Part shown: positions 27,757-38,100 of the stretch, piece after piece
How the letters are laid out: every line of letters begins with the position of its first letter
Position numbering within the stretch: the first letter of the stretch is position 1
DNA from: Streptomyces olivochromogenes
GTDB taxonomy: Bacteria > Actinomycetota > Actinomycetes > Streptomycetales > Streptomycetaceae
DNA length: 64,000 nt
Reading direction: 5' to 3'
Assembly: GCF_021538895.1 (NCBI RefSeq)
Contig: NZ_JADDRL010000003.1
Span: 1 to 64,000, forward strand
Notes under the pieces: model-generated
Databases searched by the model: none
The model's input: only the letters and a program-made list of their open reading frames with translations
What the model was told of the DNA's origin: nothing
Position numbers and translations under genes: made by a program

Positions 27757-27884
27757 GCCGGCGAGACAAGCATGCCGCGTCACGTCGGCTTGATGATCTC
27801 GCGGAGCTCGGTGCGCGCCGCTGCGGTTGGACAGTGTGCCGCTCATGCGCCCGAAGAGCGGATCCGATGCGGCGTGTTCAGAGT

Positions 27885-28065
27885 GAGGTTGTCGACCGAG
27901 GCGATGTGGATCTCAGCCTGGTCGAGCAGGCGTAATCCGACGGCGTTTTCCGACAGGCCGGCGGCGGTGACAGTCACGGCGAGGAGCAGCCCGATCGTGT
28001 CGGTGATGACGCCCCGCTTCCTGCCCACGATCTTCTTCGCGGCATCCGATCCGGAGCACTCGCCG
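27885..28065 (-). mobile_element. IS5-type transposase fragment
   Basis: Reverse-strand reading gives DAAKKIVGRKRGVITDTIG then LLLAVTVTAAGLSENAVGLR, the central DDE region of IS5/IS112-type transposases. No start, stop or terminal repeats remain. The remaining 28066-28258 has no recognisable gene. Confidence 0.6.
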
Positions 28066-28258
28066 CCCAGCCATCGACCCGATCACAAAGGACCACCGTC
28101 AGATGATGCAGCCGCGCCCCGGAAACGGGCCGGTACCAGCCAGAACAAGTTGATCAAGAAAGGCCGTGAACTCCCGCTCGGCGCGGGCCGGCCCCGGCGC
28201 GGGCACGGTGGATCCGCACCCTGGCCGGGCGACCGCGGCGGCATGGGAAGGACCAGGG

Positions 28259-29302
28259 TCAGATCGTGCGCTGGTCCGGCGCGTCGGCGCCGCACACGTC
28301 CTGCAGTCGCTTGAGATAGGTCAAGCCGGTCATGACCTCGTCCGTCGGCAGTCCGAAGTCGATGAGACACGCGATCTCGTCCACGCCGAGCTCCGCGAGC
28401 CGCGCCACGACCTGCTCGCCCTTGTCGACCGAGCCGAGCAGGCCGACGTTGTCGAAGTAGTGCTCGAAGGCCCGCTCGACGAGCATGTCGATCTCGTCCG
28501 GCTCCAGGTCTCCGGCGCTGAGGTCCGACGTCAGTATGAGCCCGAGTGAGCTGCGCATGTAGTCGCTCAGCGACGGCCGGACCAGCTCTCGGACGCTGTC
28601 GGTGTCCTCGCCGAGGTACGTGTGCACCATCACCGCGACGTGGCCCGGCCAGCCGACGTCGGTCGCGGCCTTCCGGTACTCGGCGATGTTGTGCGCCAGC
28701 TGTTCGGGACTCTGGCCGAGCAGGTGGGTGAGGAGCCCGGCTCCGATCCGGCCGGCGCTCCGGAAGGTCTCGACGTCGCCGACACTGGCGACCCAGATCG
28801 GCAGGTCGGTCTGGACCGGCGGCGGGAACGACCGCACCTTCACCGGGTTCCCCGCGCCGTCGGTGACCTCGATTGCCTCACCGCGCCACAGGGCACGCAC
28901 CTGCTCGATCCGCTCGTACATCTCCGTCCGGCGGTTCGTGTAGGCGGCCGGATTCAGGGCGAAGTCGACGGCGTGCCAGCCGGAGGCGAAGGACACCCCG
29001 ACTCGGCCCCGGGAGATGTTGTCCACCACGGACCACTCCTCGGCGATCCGTAGCGCGTGGTGCAACGGTGCCACGACGCTGCCCGCCCGGATCTTGACAC
29101 GCTCCGTCGTCGCGGCGATCGCCGCACTGGTCACCGAGGGGTTCGGATAGGTCCCACCGAAGGGGTGGAAATGGCGTTCCGGGGTCCACACCGCCGCCAA
29201 GCCGTTCTCGTCGGCGAAGCGGGCGCCTTCGAGCAACAACCGGTACCGGTCGGCCTCGGCGCTTCCGCTGTCATTGGCGAAATAGAAGAGGCTGAGATCC
29301 AT
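28259..29302 (-). CDS. Luciferase-like (LLM class) flavin monooxygenase
   Basis: 347 aa from ATG 29302, with GGGGAG 9 bases before it; the open frame continues to 29356 without support. MDLSLFYFAND, WTPERHFHPFGG, SVVDNISRGRVG and FASGWHAVDF place it in the MupA/Atu3640 subgroup, which is common inside or beside NRPS/PKS lines and oxygenates tethered intermediates with FMNH2. It is the only - strand biosynthetic gene of half A and is divergent from mbtH across palindrome copy 3. An N-oxygenation role on the hydrazine unit is possible but unproven. Confidence 0.85.
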   Translation of the reverse strand: MDLSLFYFANDSGSAEADRYRLLLEGARFADENGLAAVWTPERHFHPFGGTYPNPSVTSAAIAATTERVKIRAGSVVAPLHHALRIAEEWSVVDNISRGRVGVSFASGWHAVDFALNPAAYTNRRTEMYERIEQVRALWRGEAIEVTDGAGNPVKVRSFPPPVQTDLPIWVASVGDVETFRSAGRIGAGLLTHLLGQSPEQLAHNIAEYRKAATDVGWPGHVAVMVHTYLGEDTDSVRELVRPSLSDYMRSSLGLILTSDLSAGDLEPDEIDMLVERAFEHYFDNVGLLGSVDKGEQVVARLAELGVDEIACLIDFGLPTDEVMTGLTYLKRLQDVCGADAPDQRTI

Positions 29303-29451
29303 CGTGCGTTCTCCCCAGCGGATACGGGTTCGGATTCGGGGGTGTGTGGCGAACATCGGTCGGTAAATGCGCCCGATCCTGATTCATAGCACCCTCGTTC
29401 TTCGCGGACACACTCACCGCGGACCGCGGTGGAAAACGGCCGACGGAGTGT

Positions 29452-29469
29452 TGTCTCGCCGGCGAGACA
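29452..29469. promoter_or_regulatory. 18-bp palindrome, copy 3 (perfect), divergent promoter
   Basis: TGTCTCGCCGGCGAGACA in the 222-bp gap between the divergent monooxygenase and mbtH genes, 55 bases before the mbtH start. Could control both directions. Confidence 0.68.
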
Positions 29470-29524
29470 TGCGCACGATGGACACGTCCTTCGGGAAATC
29501 AGGTTTCGTTCACACAGGAGAGCC

Positions 29525-29752
29525 GTGGCCAATCCGTTCGAAGACGAGGAAGGCGTTCATCTGGTCCTGGTCAACGGCGAGGAGCAGTACTCGCTGTGGC
29601 CGGCGTCCCATGACGTGCCCGCCGGCTGGTCGGTCGCGCACGACGCGGACACGCGGGCGAACTGTCTTGAATACGTGTCCGCACACTGGTCGGACATGCG
29701 GCCTGCCGGCCTGCGAGAGCTGAGCGATGAAGTGCGAGAGGTGGACAGGTGA
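29525..29752 (+). CDS. MbtH-like NRPS adenylation partner (copy 1)
   Basis: 75 aa from GTG 29525 after CACAGGAGAG. The opening ANPFEDEEGVHLVLVN, then YSLWPA, AGWSVAH and WSDMRP carry the conserved Trp and Ser residues. MbtH proteins bind the A domain N-subdomain and activate it. It overlaps the PCP gene by GTGA and precedes two NRPS genes. Confidence 0.92.
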   Translation: MANPFEDEEGVHLVLVNGEEQYSLWPASHDVPAGWSVAHDADTRANCLEYVSAHWSDMRPAGLRELSDEVREVDR

Positions 29753-30006
29753 CGGTCGACAGCGGGTTCCGTAACCCCATGGACGAGCTGGTGGTCGGCA
29801 AGGTGCGGGAGCTTCTGGGGAACCCGGACATCGGCATCGGTGACGACTTCCTGGCCGTCGGCGGCAACTCCATCATCGCCGTCCGCCTCGGCCAAGCCCT
29901 CCGCCAGGAGCTCGGGATATCCCGGATCACGGGCGTCATCCTCAAGAACCCGCTGCTCAGCGACCTCAGCGACGTGCTGAGCGAGCTGGTCGGCGAGGCG
30001 TCCTGA
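29749..30006 (+). CDS. Free-standing peptidyl carrier protein
   Basis: 85 aa from GTG 29749. GGNSIIAVRLG holds the phosphopantetheine Ser (about residue 41). Close relative of the truncated PCP at 51399-51491. Possibly a loading or shuttle carrier for a precursor made by the first NRPS A domain or an in trans enzyme. Confidence 0.85.
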   Translation: MTVDSGFRNPMDELVVGKVRELLGNPDIGIGDDFLAVGGNSIIAVRLGQALRQELGISRITGVILKNPLLSDLSDVLSELVGEAS

Positions 30007-30185
30007 CCATGTCGTGACGGTCGCGTCCGGGCGGTGTCCCGGGTACGACGCCGCCGTGACGCTGCCGACGGCGCGCGTGGCCTCGGGACGGAATGTGGAT
30101 CCGTCGCCACCTCGGTGACCGGGTTCTGTGGTGCGATTCCTCGCGCCAGGCAAGTCGCATCAGCATCAGTGGAGTTCAGACAGCA

Positions 30186-30203
30186 GCCTGTCTCGCCGGC
30201 AAG
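30186..30203. promoter_or_regulatory. 18-bp palindrome, copy 4 (one mismatch)
   Basis: TGTCTCGCCGGCAAGACA in the 390-bp gap before the first NRPS gene, 193 bases from its start. The rest of the gap (30007-30396) shows no gene. Confidence 0.6.
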
Positions 30204-30396
30204 ACATCGAGCCGATGTCACCTTGCGGTGGACGGTGTCCCGGCCCATTGTTCGTGGTTCGGTGATAGCGCCCTCGGTCAACGGCGCTTCGACCTCTTCC
30301 GGAATTCGCCGTCATCCCCTTCCAGCCCGTTGGATGTCGTCGCGGGCTCACGTGGCTGACCTTTTCCAGACTTGACAGATCGGTTGGAGTTCCTTT

Positions 30397-33300
30397 GTGC
30401 CCGGAATGCCGTACAACAATGGTCAGGTCATGTCGGATTCAGACGGTGGCCCCTCGACCGGAGGTCATTCCCGAATGATCGCCGCATCGTCGGCGCAGCG
30501 ACGGATGTATTTCTCCTGGATCCTGCGACCGGATGACACCGCCGACATCTGGAAGGCTGTGCTGAGCGTCGGCGGCGACCTCTCCATGGACCGCCTCGAG
30601 CGGGCGCTCATGGTGCTGTACCGCCGGCATGACGCGCTCCGCACGACGTACCTCGAACGGAACGGCGAAGTTCTTCAGGTGGTACGAGACGCCGACGCAT
30701 TCCGCGTCGCGATCGAGGTCGTCGAGGCCGAGGGCGAGTCGTCGGCCGAGCGCCGGGACTGGGCGGACGCCGAAGCCGCGCGCCGGGTCGCCGCCCCGAT
30801 CGACCTCGCGGTCGGGCCGGTGGGCCGGGTGATCGTCATCCGGATCTTCCCCGACCTGCACCTGATGGCCTTCGTGTTCCACCACATCGTCATGGACGAG
30901 ATCTCCGCGCAGGTCTTCGCCGAAGAACTCCGGCTGGCGTATGCCGACCCGGACGCGCCCGCCCTCGCCGAGCCGATATCTCCATACTCTGACTTCTGCT
31001 CGGCGGAGCAGCTTGCCGGCCTGGACCGCGAGGGCCTGGACCACTGGCTCAGGCAGCTGGCCGGCGTCCAGCCGGCCCGGCTGCTCGAGGACGGCGCGGA
31101 GAACCCGGCCGGCGCCGTCGGGCGCCGACTGCCGGTGCCGCTGCCCGCGGACGTGGCGGCGGAGTTCGAGGTGTTCTGCAAGGAGCAGTCGATCACGCCG
31201 TTCACCGGCCTGCTCGCGGTGTACTTCATCCTGCTGCGCCGCTGGTCCGGGGCGAGCGACGTGACGGTCGGCGCGCAGATGCTGGGCCGTCCGCACGCGG
31301 AGTTCTTCCGGACGATCGGGTTCTTCGCCAACACGGTGGTGCTGCGCTCCCAGGTGCGGTCGACGCCGACCTTCACAGAGTTCGTCGCCGGCGTCGGGGA
31401 CACGGTCCAGGACGCGCTGGACTACCAGGACGTGCCGTTCGACGTCGTCGTGGACGCACTGGCCCCGCAACGGGACGCCGACCGCAATCCCTTGTTCCAG
31501 GCCAATATCGAGTACGACACGATCGACCCGACCCAGGTCTGGGCGCTGGACGGCCTCCAAGTCGCGGCCGTGCCGGACCCGGCGGATCAGACGGGACTGC
31601 ACTTCATCCTGAATCTGCGGGTCCAGCGGCCGGCCGGCGAGCTGGCAGTCACCGTCGAGTACGACCGGCGGCGGTTCTCCGACGCGGCCATGCAGCGGTT
31701 CGCCGAGGCGTACGGATCCCTGCTGAAGGCCCTGATCCGGACGCCGGGCGCCCCGCTCGGAAGCATCCCGATGCTCGACGAGGACGGACTGGCGCGCACA
31801 CTGGCGCTGGGCGCCGGCGAGGAGACGTCCGACGGCGCCGCCGCAGGGCGGTGGGCCTCGGGGTGGGAGCTCTTCGAAACGACCGCCGCGGCCACTCCCG
31901 ACCGGGAGGCGGTGCGCGCGGGCGCGGAGTGTGCCACCTTCGCCGAGCTGGCCGACCGGGCGCGGACGATGGCTGTGGGCTTGCGCGCCCGCGGTGTGCG
32001 GACCGGCACCGTGGTGGGGATCTGCCTGCATCGGCGCCTCGATCTGATCGCCGCGATGCTCGCCACCTGGTGCGCCGGTGGCGCCTTCTCGCTGCTGGAC
32101 GCTCAGCAGCCCGAGGACCGGCGCCGGATGCTTCTCGCCGAGGCCGGTGTCACGCTGCTGATCGCGGACGAGTCGTTCGCGGAGGTGGCCACGGTCTCCG
32201 TCGCCGGGCTCGGCGCGGATGCGGCGTCGGCGGCCACGGCATCGGGGGAGTCCGGCTTCGGCGGCGCGCGCCGCCCGGCGGCCGCACCGGCCTATGTCGT
32301 GTTCACCTCGGGTTCCACCGGGAAGCCGAAGGGCGTCGTGGTCGACCAGGCGGGCGTGGTCGCGCTCGCCGCCACTCAGCTCGCGCGGATGTACTCCCGG
32401 CTGCCCGCGGGGCGGCAGGCGAACATCGGCGGACTCAGCGCCGTGACGTTCGACGTGTTCGTCAACCAGTTCCTGGCCATGGCGGCCCTCGGCCACAGGC
32501 TGCTGCTGATCGACGATGAGGAACGTCTGGACCCGGCCCGGTTGCTGGCCCGGGGAGCGGATCCTAAGTCGGCGATCGACGTGCTCGACATGAGCTGCAG
32601 TCAGCTGGAGATCCTGGTCGACGCCGGGCTCCTGGAGCTGCCGCATCGGCCGAAGATCCTGGTGACCGGCAACGAGCGGGCGTCCGAGCGATTGTGGCAG
32701 CGGTTGCACGAGGAGCCCGGGCTCCTGGCGTTCACTTCATACGGCGTCACGGAGTGCACCGTCGAGTCGACGCTGGGGGAGATCGGCGGGCAGCCGCGGC
32801 AGGTGGCCGGGCGCGCGGCCGGTACCTCGAGGCTCTACATCGTCGATGACCAACTCCAGCTGCTGCCACCGTTGTTCACCGGTGAGGTGTGCATCGGCGG
32901 GCTCGGCGTCGGTCAGGGGTACGCGGGGCAGCCGGCGTACACCAGCGAGCGGTTCGTCGCCGACCCGTTCAGCCCGCTCCCAGGGCAGCGGATGTATCGC
33001 ACCGGCGACAAGGGCCGGTTGCGGGCCGACGGGCAGCTGGAGTTCCTGGGGCGGGTCGACGATCAGGTCAAGGTCCGGGGCGTGCGGGTGGAGCCGGGCG
33101 AAGTGGAGGCCGCGTTGCTCGGCCACCCGGGTGTGGCCCGCGCCGCGGTCGTCGCGACCGGCGAGGGCACGCGGATGGCGAAGTTGGTGGCGTGTCTCGT
33201 GCTGGAGGACGGCGGCGGGGACGCGCCGACCACCGCCGGCGTGCGGGAGTTTCTGCGGGATCGGCTGCCGTCCGGGATGCTGCCGGACCGGGTCGAGCTG

Positions 33301-33705
33301 CTCGACGCCTTCCCGATCACGGCGAACGGCAAGTTGGATCGCCGGGCGTTGGCGGAGCGGATGGCGTCGAGCGATCAACCAGCGGACGTCAAGCCGTCGG
33401 GTGCCGGGCCGTCGAGCGCGGAGCCTGCCGTCGCATCGCCGGCCGACACGCGGGGCCGGCAGCTGTGCGAGATCGTGGCCGATGTCCTGGACCTGCCGGA
33501 GGCGGGTCTCGACGACGACTTCTTCGCCCTCGGCGGGACGTCGCTGCTCGCCATGCAGCTGACCAGCCGGGTCCGCAGCGTCATGGGGTGCGAGTTGAGT
33601 GTCCGCGTGGTCTTCGACGCGGCGTCGCTGCGGGACATGGCGGCGCGGCTCGGGGCCGCCGAGAGCAGTGCCCGGCCGGCGCTGCGGCGCAGGGGGGCCT
33701 CGTGA
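30397..33705 (+). CDS. NRPS module C-A-PCP
   Basis: 1102 aa from GTG 30397 (TTGGAG 7 bases upstream). C domain (about 25-440) has FHHIVMDE, both His kept but Gly replaced by Glu. A domain (about 480-990): FTSGSTGKPKG, SYGVTEC, RTGDKGR, NGKLDRR. Pocket residues read by eye against GrsA are D235 V236 N239 D278 V299 G301 S322 V330 E331; two buried acids suggest a basic amino acid such as Arg or a cyclised derivative, low certainty. PCP (about 1015-1085) has GGTSLLAMQ. The next gene overlaps by 4 bases. Confidence 0.88.
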   Translation: MPGMPYNNGQVMSDSDGGPSTGGHSRMIAASSAQRRMYFSWILRPDDTADIWKAVLSVGGDLSMDRLERALMVLYRRHDALRTTYLERNGEVLQVVRDADAFRVAIEVVEAEGESSAERRDWADAEAARRVAAPIDLAVGPVGRVIVIRIFPDLHLMAFVFHHIVMDEISAQVFAEELRLAYADPDAPALAEPISPYSDFCSAEQLAGLDREGLDHWLRQLAGVQPARLLEDGAENPAGAVGRRLPVPLPADVAAEFEVFCKEQSITPFTGLLAVYFILLRRWSGASDVTVGAQMLGRPHAEFFRTIGFFANTVVLRSQVRSTPTFTEFVAGVGDTVQDALDYQDVPFDVVVDALAPQRDADRNPLFQANIEYDTIDPTQVWALDGLQVAAVPDPADQTGLHFILNLRVQRPAGELAVTVEYDRRRFSDAAMQRFAEAYGSLLKALIRTPGAPLGSIPMLDEDGLARTLALGAGEETSDGAAAGRWASGWELFETTAAATPDREAVRAGAECATFAELADRARTMAVGLRARGVRTGTVVGICLHRRLDLIAAMLATWCAGGAFSLLDAQQPEDRRRMLLAEAGVTLLIADESFAEVATVSVAGLGADAASAATASGESGFGGARRPAAAPAYVVFTSGSTGKPKGVVVDQAGVVALAATQLARMYSRLPAGRQANIGGLSAVTFDVFVNQFLAMAALGHRLLLIDDEERLDPARLLARGADPKSAIDVLDMSCSQLEILVDAGLLELPHRPKILVTGNERASERLWQRLHEEPGLLAFTSYGVTECTVESTLGEIGGQPRQVAGRAAGTSRLYIVDDQLQLLPPLFTGEVCIGGLGVGQGYAGQPAYTSERFVADPFSPLPGQRMYRTGDKGRLRADGQLEFLGRVDDQVKVRGVRVEPGEVEAALLGHPGVARAAVVATGEGTRMAKLVACLVLEDGGGDAPTTAGVREFLRDRLPSGMLPDRVELLDAFPITANGKLDRRALAERMASSDQPADVKPSGAGPSSAEPAVASPADTRGRQLCEIVADVLDLPEAGLDDDFFALGGTSLLAMQLTSRVRSVMGCELSVRVVFDAASLRDMAARLGAAESSARPALRRRGAS

Positions 33706-35108
33706 CGGCGGCCGGAACCCGGCCGCGGACCGGGTTCCTGTTCCCAGGGCAGAGTTCTGAGTACGTCGGCATGGGCGTCGAGCTCCATCGCGAGCACCCG
33801 TTGTTCCGCGCGGCCATCGACCGGCACGCCGATCAGTTCCGCCGGCTCACCGGCGTCGGCCCGCTCGACGTTTTCGCCGACCCGGCCGCCCAGACTCGGG
33901 CCGAGCTGCTCCAGCCCGCGGTCTTCCTGGTGCAGGTCGCGTTGGCGGAGTTCTGGACCTCGTGCGGGGTGCGACCGGACGCGGTGGTCGGCCACAGTCT
34001 CGGCGAATACGCGGCCGCCTGTGTGGCGGGGGTGTTCGGCGTCGAGGAAGGGCTCGAACTCGTCAGCGCCCGCGGCCGGGCCTTCGCGGCCGTGCCCGGC
34101 GCCGGCCGGATGGTCGCCGTGGGCGGTTCTGACCCGGTGGAGCTGGAACGCCTGGTCGCGGCACACGGCGGCGCGGCGTCGGTGGCCGCGTACAACGCCC
34201 CGGAGCGGATCGTCGTCTCGGGGACCGACACGGCGATGGGGGAGTTGGCGGCCGCGTTCGAACGGCGAGGCTGGCTGACGATCCCGCTGGAGACCACCCA
34301 CGCCTTCCACTCGACGCTGGTCGCCCCGGCCGTCCCGGCGCTGGTCGCGGCGGCGGGCCGGATCCGGCACCGGACCCCGGCCGTGCCAGTGGCGCTGAAC
34401 CTCACCGGGGGTTGGGCCGTGGGCGGGGAACTCGGCGCGGAGTACTGGGGCCGGCAGCTCACCTCACCGGTCAGGTTCACGGCGGGAGTTCGTGCACTGA
34501 TGGACGGCGGCTGCACGGTCTTCCTGGAGGTGGGGCCCGGACGAACGCTGACCACGGCCGGCCGGGCGCAGAGCGACGGGGGTGAGCTCTGGCTGGCGGG
34601 GCTCTCGCCGCGGACACCGGATTCGGTGACGGTCTTGGAGCACCTGACTCGGTTGGAGGAGGCGGGGATTCCGGTCGACTGGGTGAGGTACCACGCGCCG
34701 TTTCGTGCGACGGGGCGGACGGTCGGTGATCGGCCGGGAGCGGATCGGCCGGCTCCGGCGCCGTCCACCGAGCTGCCGTTCCGGATCGAGCGGGTCGTGA
34801 TCCACGAGTCGGCGAGCGCTGCGGGCTCCGGAGTCGCGGTGGTCCGGCACCGGGTGGGCGAGACGGCGCGAGAGGTCGTCGACGTCTCGGTCGTCGACGA
34901 CGCCGGCCGGCCGGTGGTCGAGGTCTTCGGGCTCGAGCTCGGGGCGGGGACCGGTGCGGAGGCGGGCGGGCCGGACCAGATCTCGCCGGAGGAGGCGGAG
35001 CGGCTGTTGGCCTCGCTCGACGCGCTGACCGAGGACCAATTGCACGCCCTCCTGCCTCTGTGGGCCGGCCCAGACCCTTCCACCCCCGTCGGATCGACCG
35101 AGGAGTGA
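33702..35108 (+). CDS. Discrete malonyl-type acyltransferase (AT)
   Basis: 468 aa from GTG 33702 (GTGA overlap). FLFPGQSS, active Ser in GHSLGEYAAA (about residue 93), and HAFHS (about 202), the malonyl-CoA signature, are intact. The C-terminal 160 residues are extra: Pro/Ala-rich, then a docking-like helix EEAERLLASLDALTEDQL shared with the carrier protein at 12063. The KS protein at 38460 has a dead AT remnant, so this enzyme most likely loads that ACP (and the one at 41041) in trans. Confidence 0.85.
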   Translation: MTAAGTRPRTGFLFPGQSSEYVGMGVELHREHPLFRAAIDRHADQFRRLTGVGPLDVFADPAAQTRAELLQPAVFLVQVALAEFWTSCGVRPDAVVGHSLGEYAAACVAGVFGVEEGLELVSARGRAFAAVPGAGRMVAVGGSDPVELERLVAAHGGAASVAAYNAPERIVVSGTDTAMGELAAAFERRGWLTIPLETTHAFHSTLVAPAVPALVAAAGRIRHRTPAVPVALNLTGGWAVGGELGAEYWGRQLTSPVRFTAGVRALMDGGCTVFLEVGPGRTLTTAGRAQSDGGELWLAGLSPRTPDSVTVLEHLTRLEEAGIPVDWVRYHAPFRATGRTVGDRPGADRPAPAPSTELPFRIERVVIHESASAAGSGVAVVRHRVGETAREVVDVSVVDDAGRPVVEVFGLELGAGTGAEAGGPDQISPEEAERLLASLDALTEDQLHALLPLWAGPDPSTPVGSTEE

Positions 35109-35113
35109 CACTC

Positions 35114-38100
35114 ATGACTGACTACGACCTCCGGAAGAAGCTGGAGACGGCGCTTCGGGCACGGGCCGGGCAGGCACGCACGGAGCATCCGCTCTCGTAC
35201 GCGCAGAGCTCGATGTTGATGCTGCATCAGATGGACCCGGAGAGCGCGTCCTACAACGTCGCCCTCACCGCCCGGTTCACCGGCGGATTCGACTCCGCCG
35301 CGTTCCACAGCGCGCTGCAGTCGCTCGTCGGGCGGCACGCGGCGCTGCGCACCACCTTCAGCCGGGCGGGCGCCGACGACGGGGACGGCACCGCGGGCCG
35401 TCAGACCGTCCACGGCTGGCTCGAACCCGACTTCGCCGAACTGGACGCGCATCAGTGGACCGACGGAGAACTCCAGGAGGCGGTGCGAGCCGCCTATCGC
35501 GAGCCGTTCGCCCTCGTGACCGGGTCTCCCCTTCGAGCGCGGGCGTACCGGGTGGCGCCCGGAGAAGCGGTCGTTCTGCTGGCAGCCCACCATGTGGTGT
35601 GCGACTTCTGGTCGCTCGGCACCATGCTGGCCGAACTCGAGCAGCTCTACGCCGCCGAGGTCGAACGGCGCCCGGCGGGGCTGTCGGGGCGCAACGATCC
35701 GTACAGCGACTTCGTCACGTATCAGCGTGAGCTGATCGCCGACGATCGGGGTGCCCGGGCCCGCGCCTACTGGCACTCCCAGCTGTCCGGTCAGTTGGAG
35801 CTGGCCGAATGGCCCCGGTTCGATCTGGACCCGGCGGACGCCGACGGCGGCGATCAGCTCGTGTTCCCCATCCCCGCGGACCTCGCCGCCGACGTGTTCG
35901 CGCTGGCCAAGGCGGAAGCGGTCACGCCCTACGTAGTACTGCTGACGGCCTTTCAGGTCCTGGTCGGCCGCTACACCGGCCGGCGTGACGTGCTCGTCGG
36001 GAGCCCGTTCGCCGGCCGCACCGACCCGGCGCTGGCCGAATGCGTCGGGAACTTCGTCAACTCCGTCGTGCTGCGCGCAGACCTGAGCGACGCGGTCTCG
36101 TTCCGCGAGCAGCTCGGCCGGACCCGCCGCACCGTCGCCGAGGCGTTCGAGCACCAGGACTATCCGTTCGAGCTGCTCGTCAGCGAGCTGGCGCCGCGCC
36201 GGGTGGACGGCCGCAATCCGATCTTCCAGGCGATGTTCATCTACCAGAAGTCCGGCCGGCATCCGGCGCACGCCGCCTTCCACGTGGCCGACGAGGGCGC
36301 GTCCCCGGCTGGCTGGGCCGGACTGTCCGCGGCGCCGTTCCCGCTGGCCAAGCAGGACAACCAGTTCGAGCTCACCCTCGAGGTCGTCCATGACGGCGAC
36401 CGGCTCGTCGGAGTGCTCAAGTACCGCAAGTCCGTCTTCTCCGCCGCCGCGGCCGGCCGTGCCGCCGAGCACTACGCGACGCTGTTGCGGGCCGCGGTCG
36501 CCGGCCCGGACCGCGGTGTGACGGAGCTGCCGATCCTGACCGAGGCCGGGCACGGCGCCGACCGGCACCCCGTGCCGGTGTCCGTCGCGCCGGACGACAG
36601 CCTGGCGGCCCGATTCCGGCAGGCCGCGGAGCAGCACGCCCATCGAACGGCAGTGCGCTGCGATGGCGACCAGCTCACGTATGCCGAGCTCGACGAGCTG
36701 GCCGGGCGCTGGACGGCCCGGCTGCGGGCCGAGGGCGTCGGGCCGGGCAGCCGGGTCGCCCTCCTGCTCGAGCCCTCCCTCGACACGGTGACCGCGATCG
36801 TCGCGGTCCAGCGGGCCCAGGCGGCCTACGTGGTCCTGGACCCGTCCCATCCCGCGGCATGGTGCCGGACGGTGCTCGAGGACAGCGGAGCGCGCGTGGT
36901 GCTCACCCAGCCGGACCTGGCCGGTCTGCTGGACGGTGCCGCGGTGCCGGTCCTGGTCATGCCGGAGGCCGAGCTGCCGCCGGCCGGCGAGCCCGGCGAC
37001 CTGCCGCGAGCCGACGATGTGGCCTCCACCGTCTACACCTGCGGCTCGACCGGGACGCCCACGGGGATCGACATCGAGCACGGCAACGTCCTGACGCTGC
37101 TGGAGTCGATACGTGAGCACGTCGTCATCGACGAGACCGCGGTCGGGGCGTTCTTCCACCCGGCCGATTCCGATCTGTCGCTGTGGGGCACCCTGCTGGC
37201 CGGGGCGTGCCTGGTCGTCGTGCCGTCGGGGGCGGCCCGATCGCCCGACCTCTTCCACACGCTGCTCGTCGAGGAACGGGTCACACACATGGTCCAGACC
37301 CCCTCCGCCCTGCACGGCCTGTCCGCCGTGGTCCGGCGGACCGGGACCCAGGAGCTGGCGCTGAGGCACGTCTTCTCGTGTGGCGAGCCTCTGCCCGCGC
37401 CGCTCGCCCGGACCGTCCGCGAGTGGTGCGGGACGCTGTGGAACACGTACGGCCCGGCCGAGACCACGGTCTGGGCCACCGCGCAGCCCGTCCGGCCCGA
37501 AGACTGCGCGGGAACCAGCGTGCCGGTCGGACTCCCGCTGGCGAACGCCCGGGTCCACGTCCTCGACGAGCACGGGCAGCCCGTGCCGCCGGAGTTCACC
37601 GGCGAACTGCACATCGGCGGACAGTGCGTCGGCCGGGGTTACGTCAACCAGCCGCAGCTGACGAAGGAACGCTTCCTCGACAGCCCGCTCGAGCCGCAGG
37701 GCCGGCTGTACCGCACCGGCGATCTGGCGCGGGTCAACACCCGGGGGCAACTGGAAATCCTGGGACGTGCCGACAACCAGGTGAGGCTCAGCGCGTTCCG
37801 GGTCGAGCTGGAAGGCGTGGAAGCCCGGCTGGACGAGGTGCCCGGTGTCAGAAGGTCGACGGCGTTGGTCGTCGGCGCGGGCGTCGACGACAGCCGCCTC
37901 GTCGCCTGCGTGATTCCCGAGCCGGGGTGGAACGTGACGGAAGGTGCCCTGAGAGCGGAGTTGCGTTCCACGCTGCCGCCTTACATGGTGCCCACCGCGA
38001 TCGGGTTCTTCGACGCGTTCCCGCTCGACGCCGGTCAGAAGGTCGACCGCGCGCGACTGGCCGAGCAGTTCGCGAGCGTGGCCGCTCGAACCGGCGCCGC

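Noticed and set aside
27757..27768. Half copy of the 18-bp palindrome (GCCGGCGAGACA)
   Set aside because: Only one arm is present and it abuts degraded coding DNA; not counted as a sixth operator, though noted at the FkbH break point.
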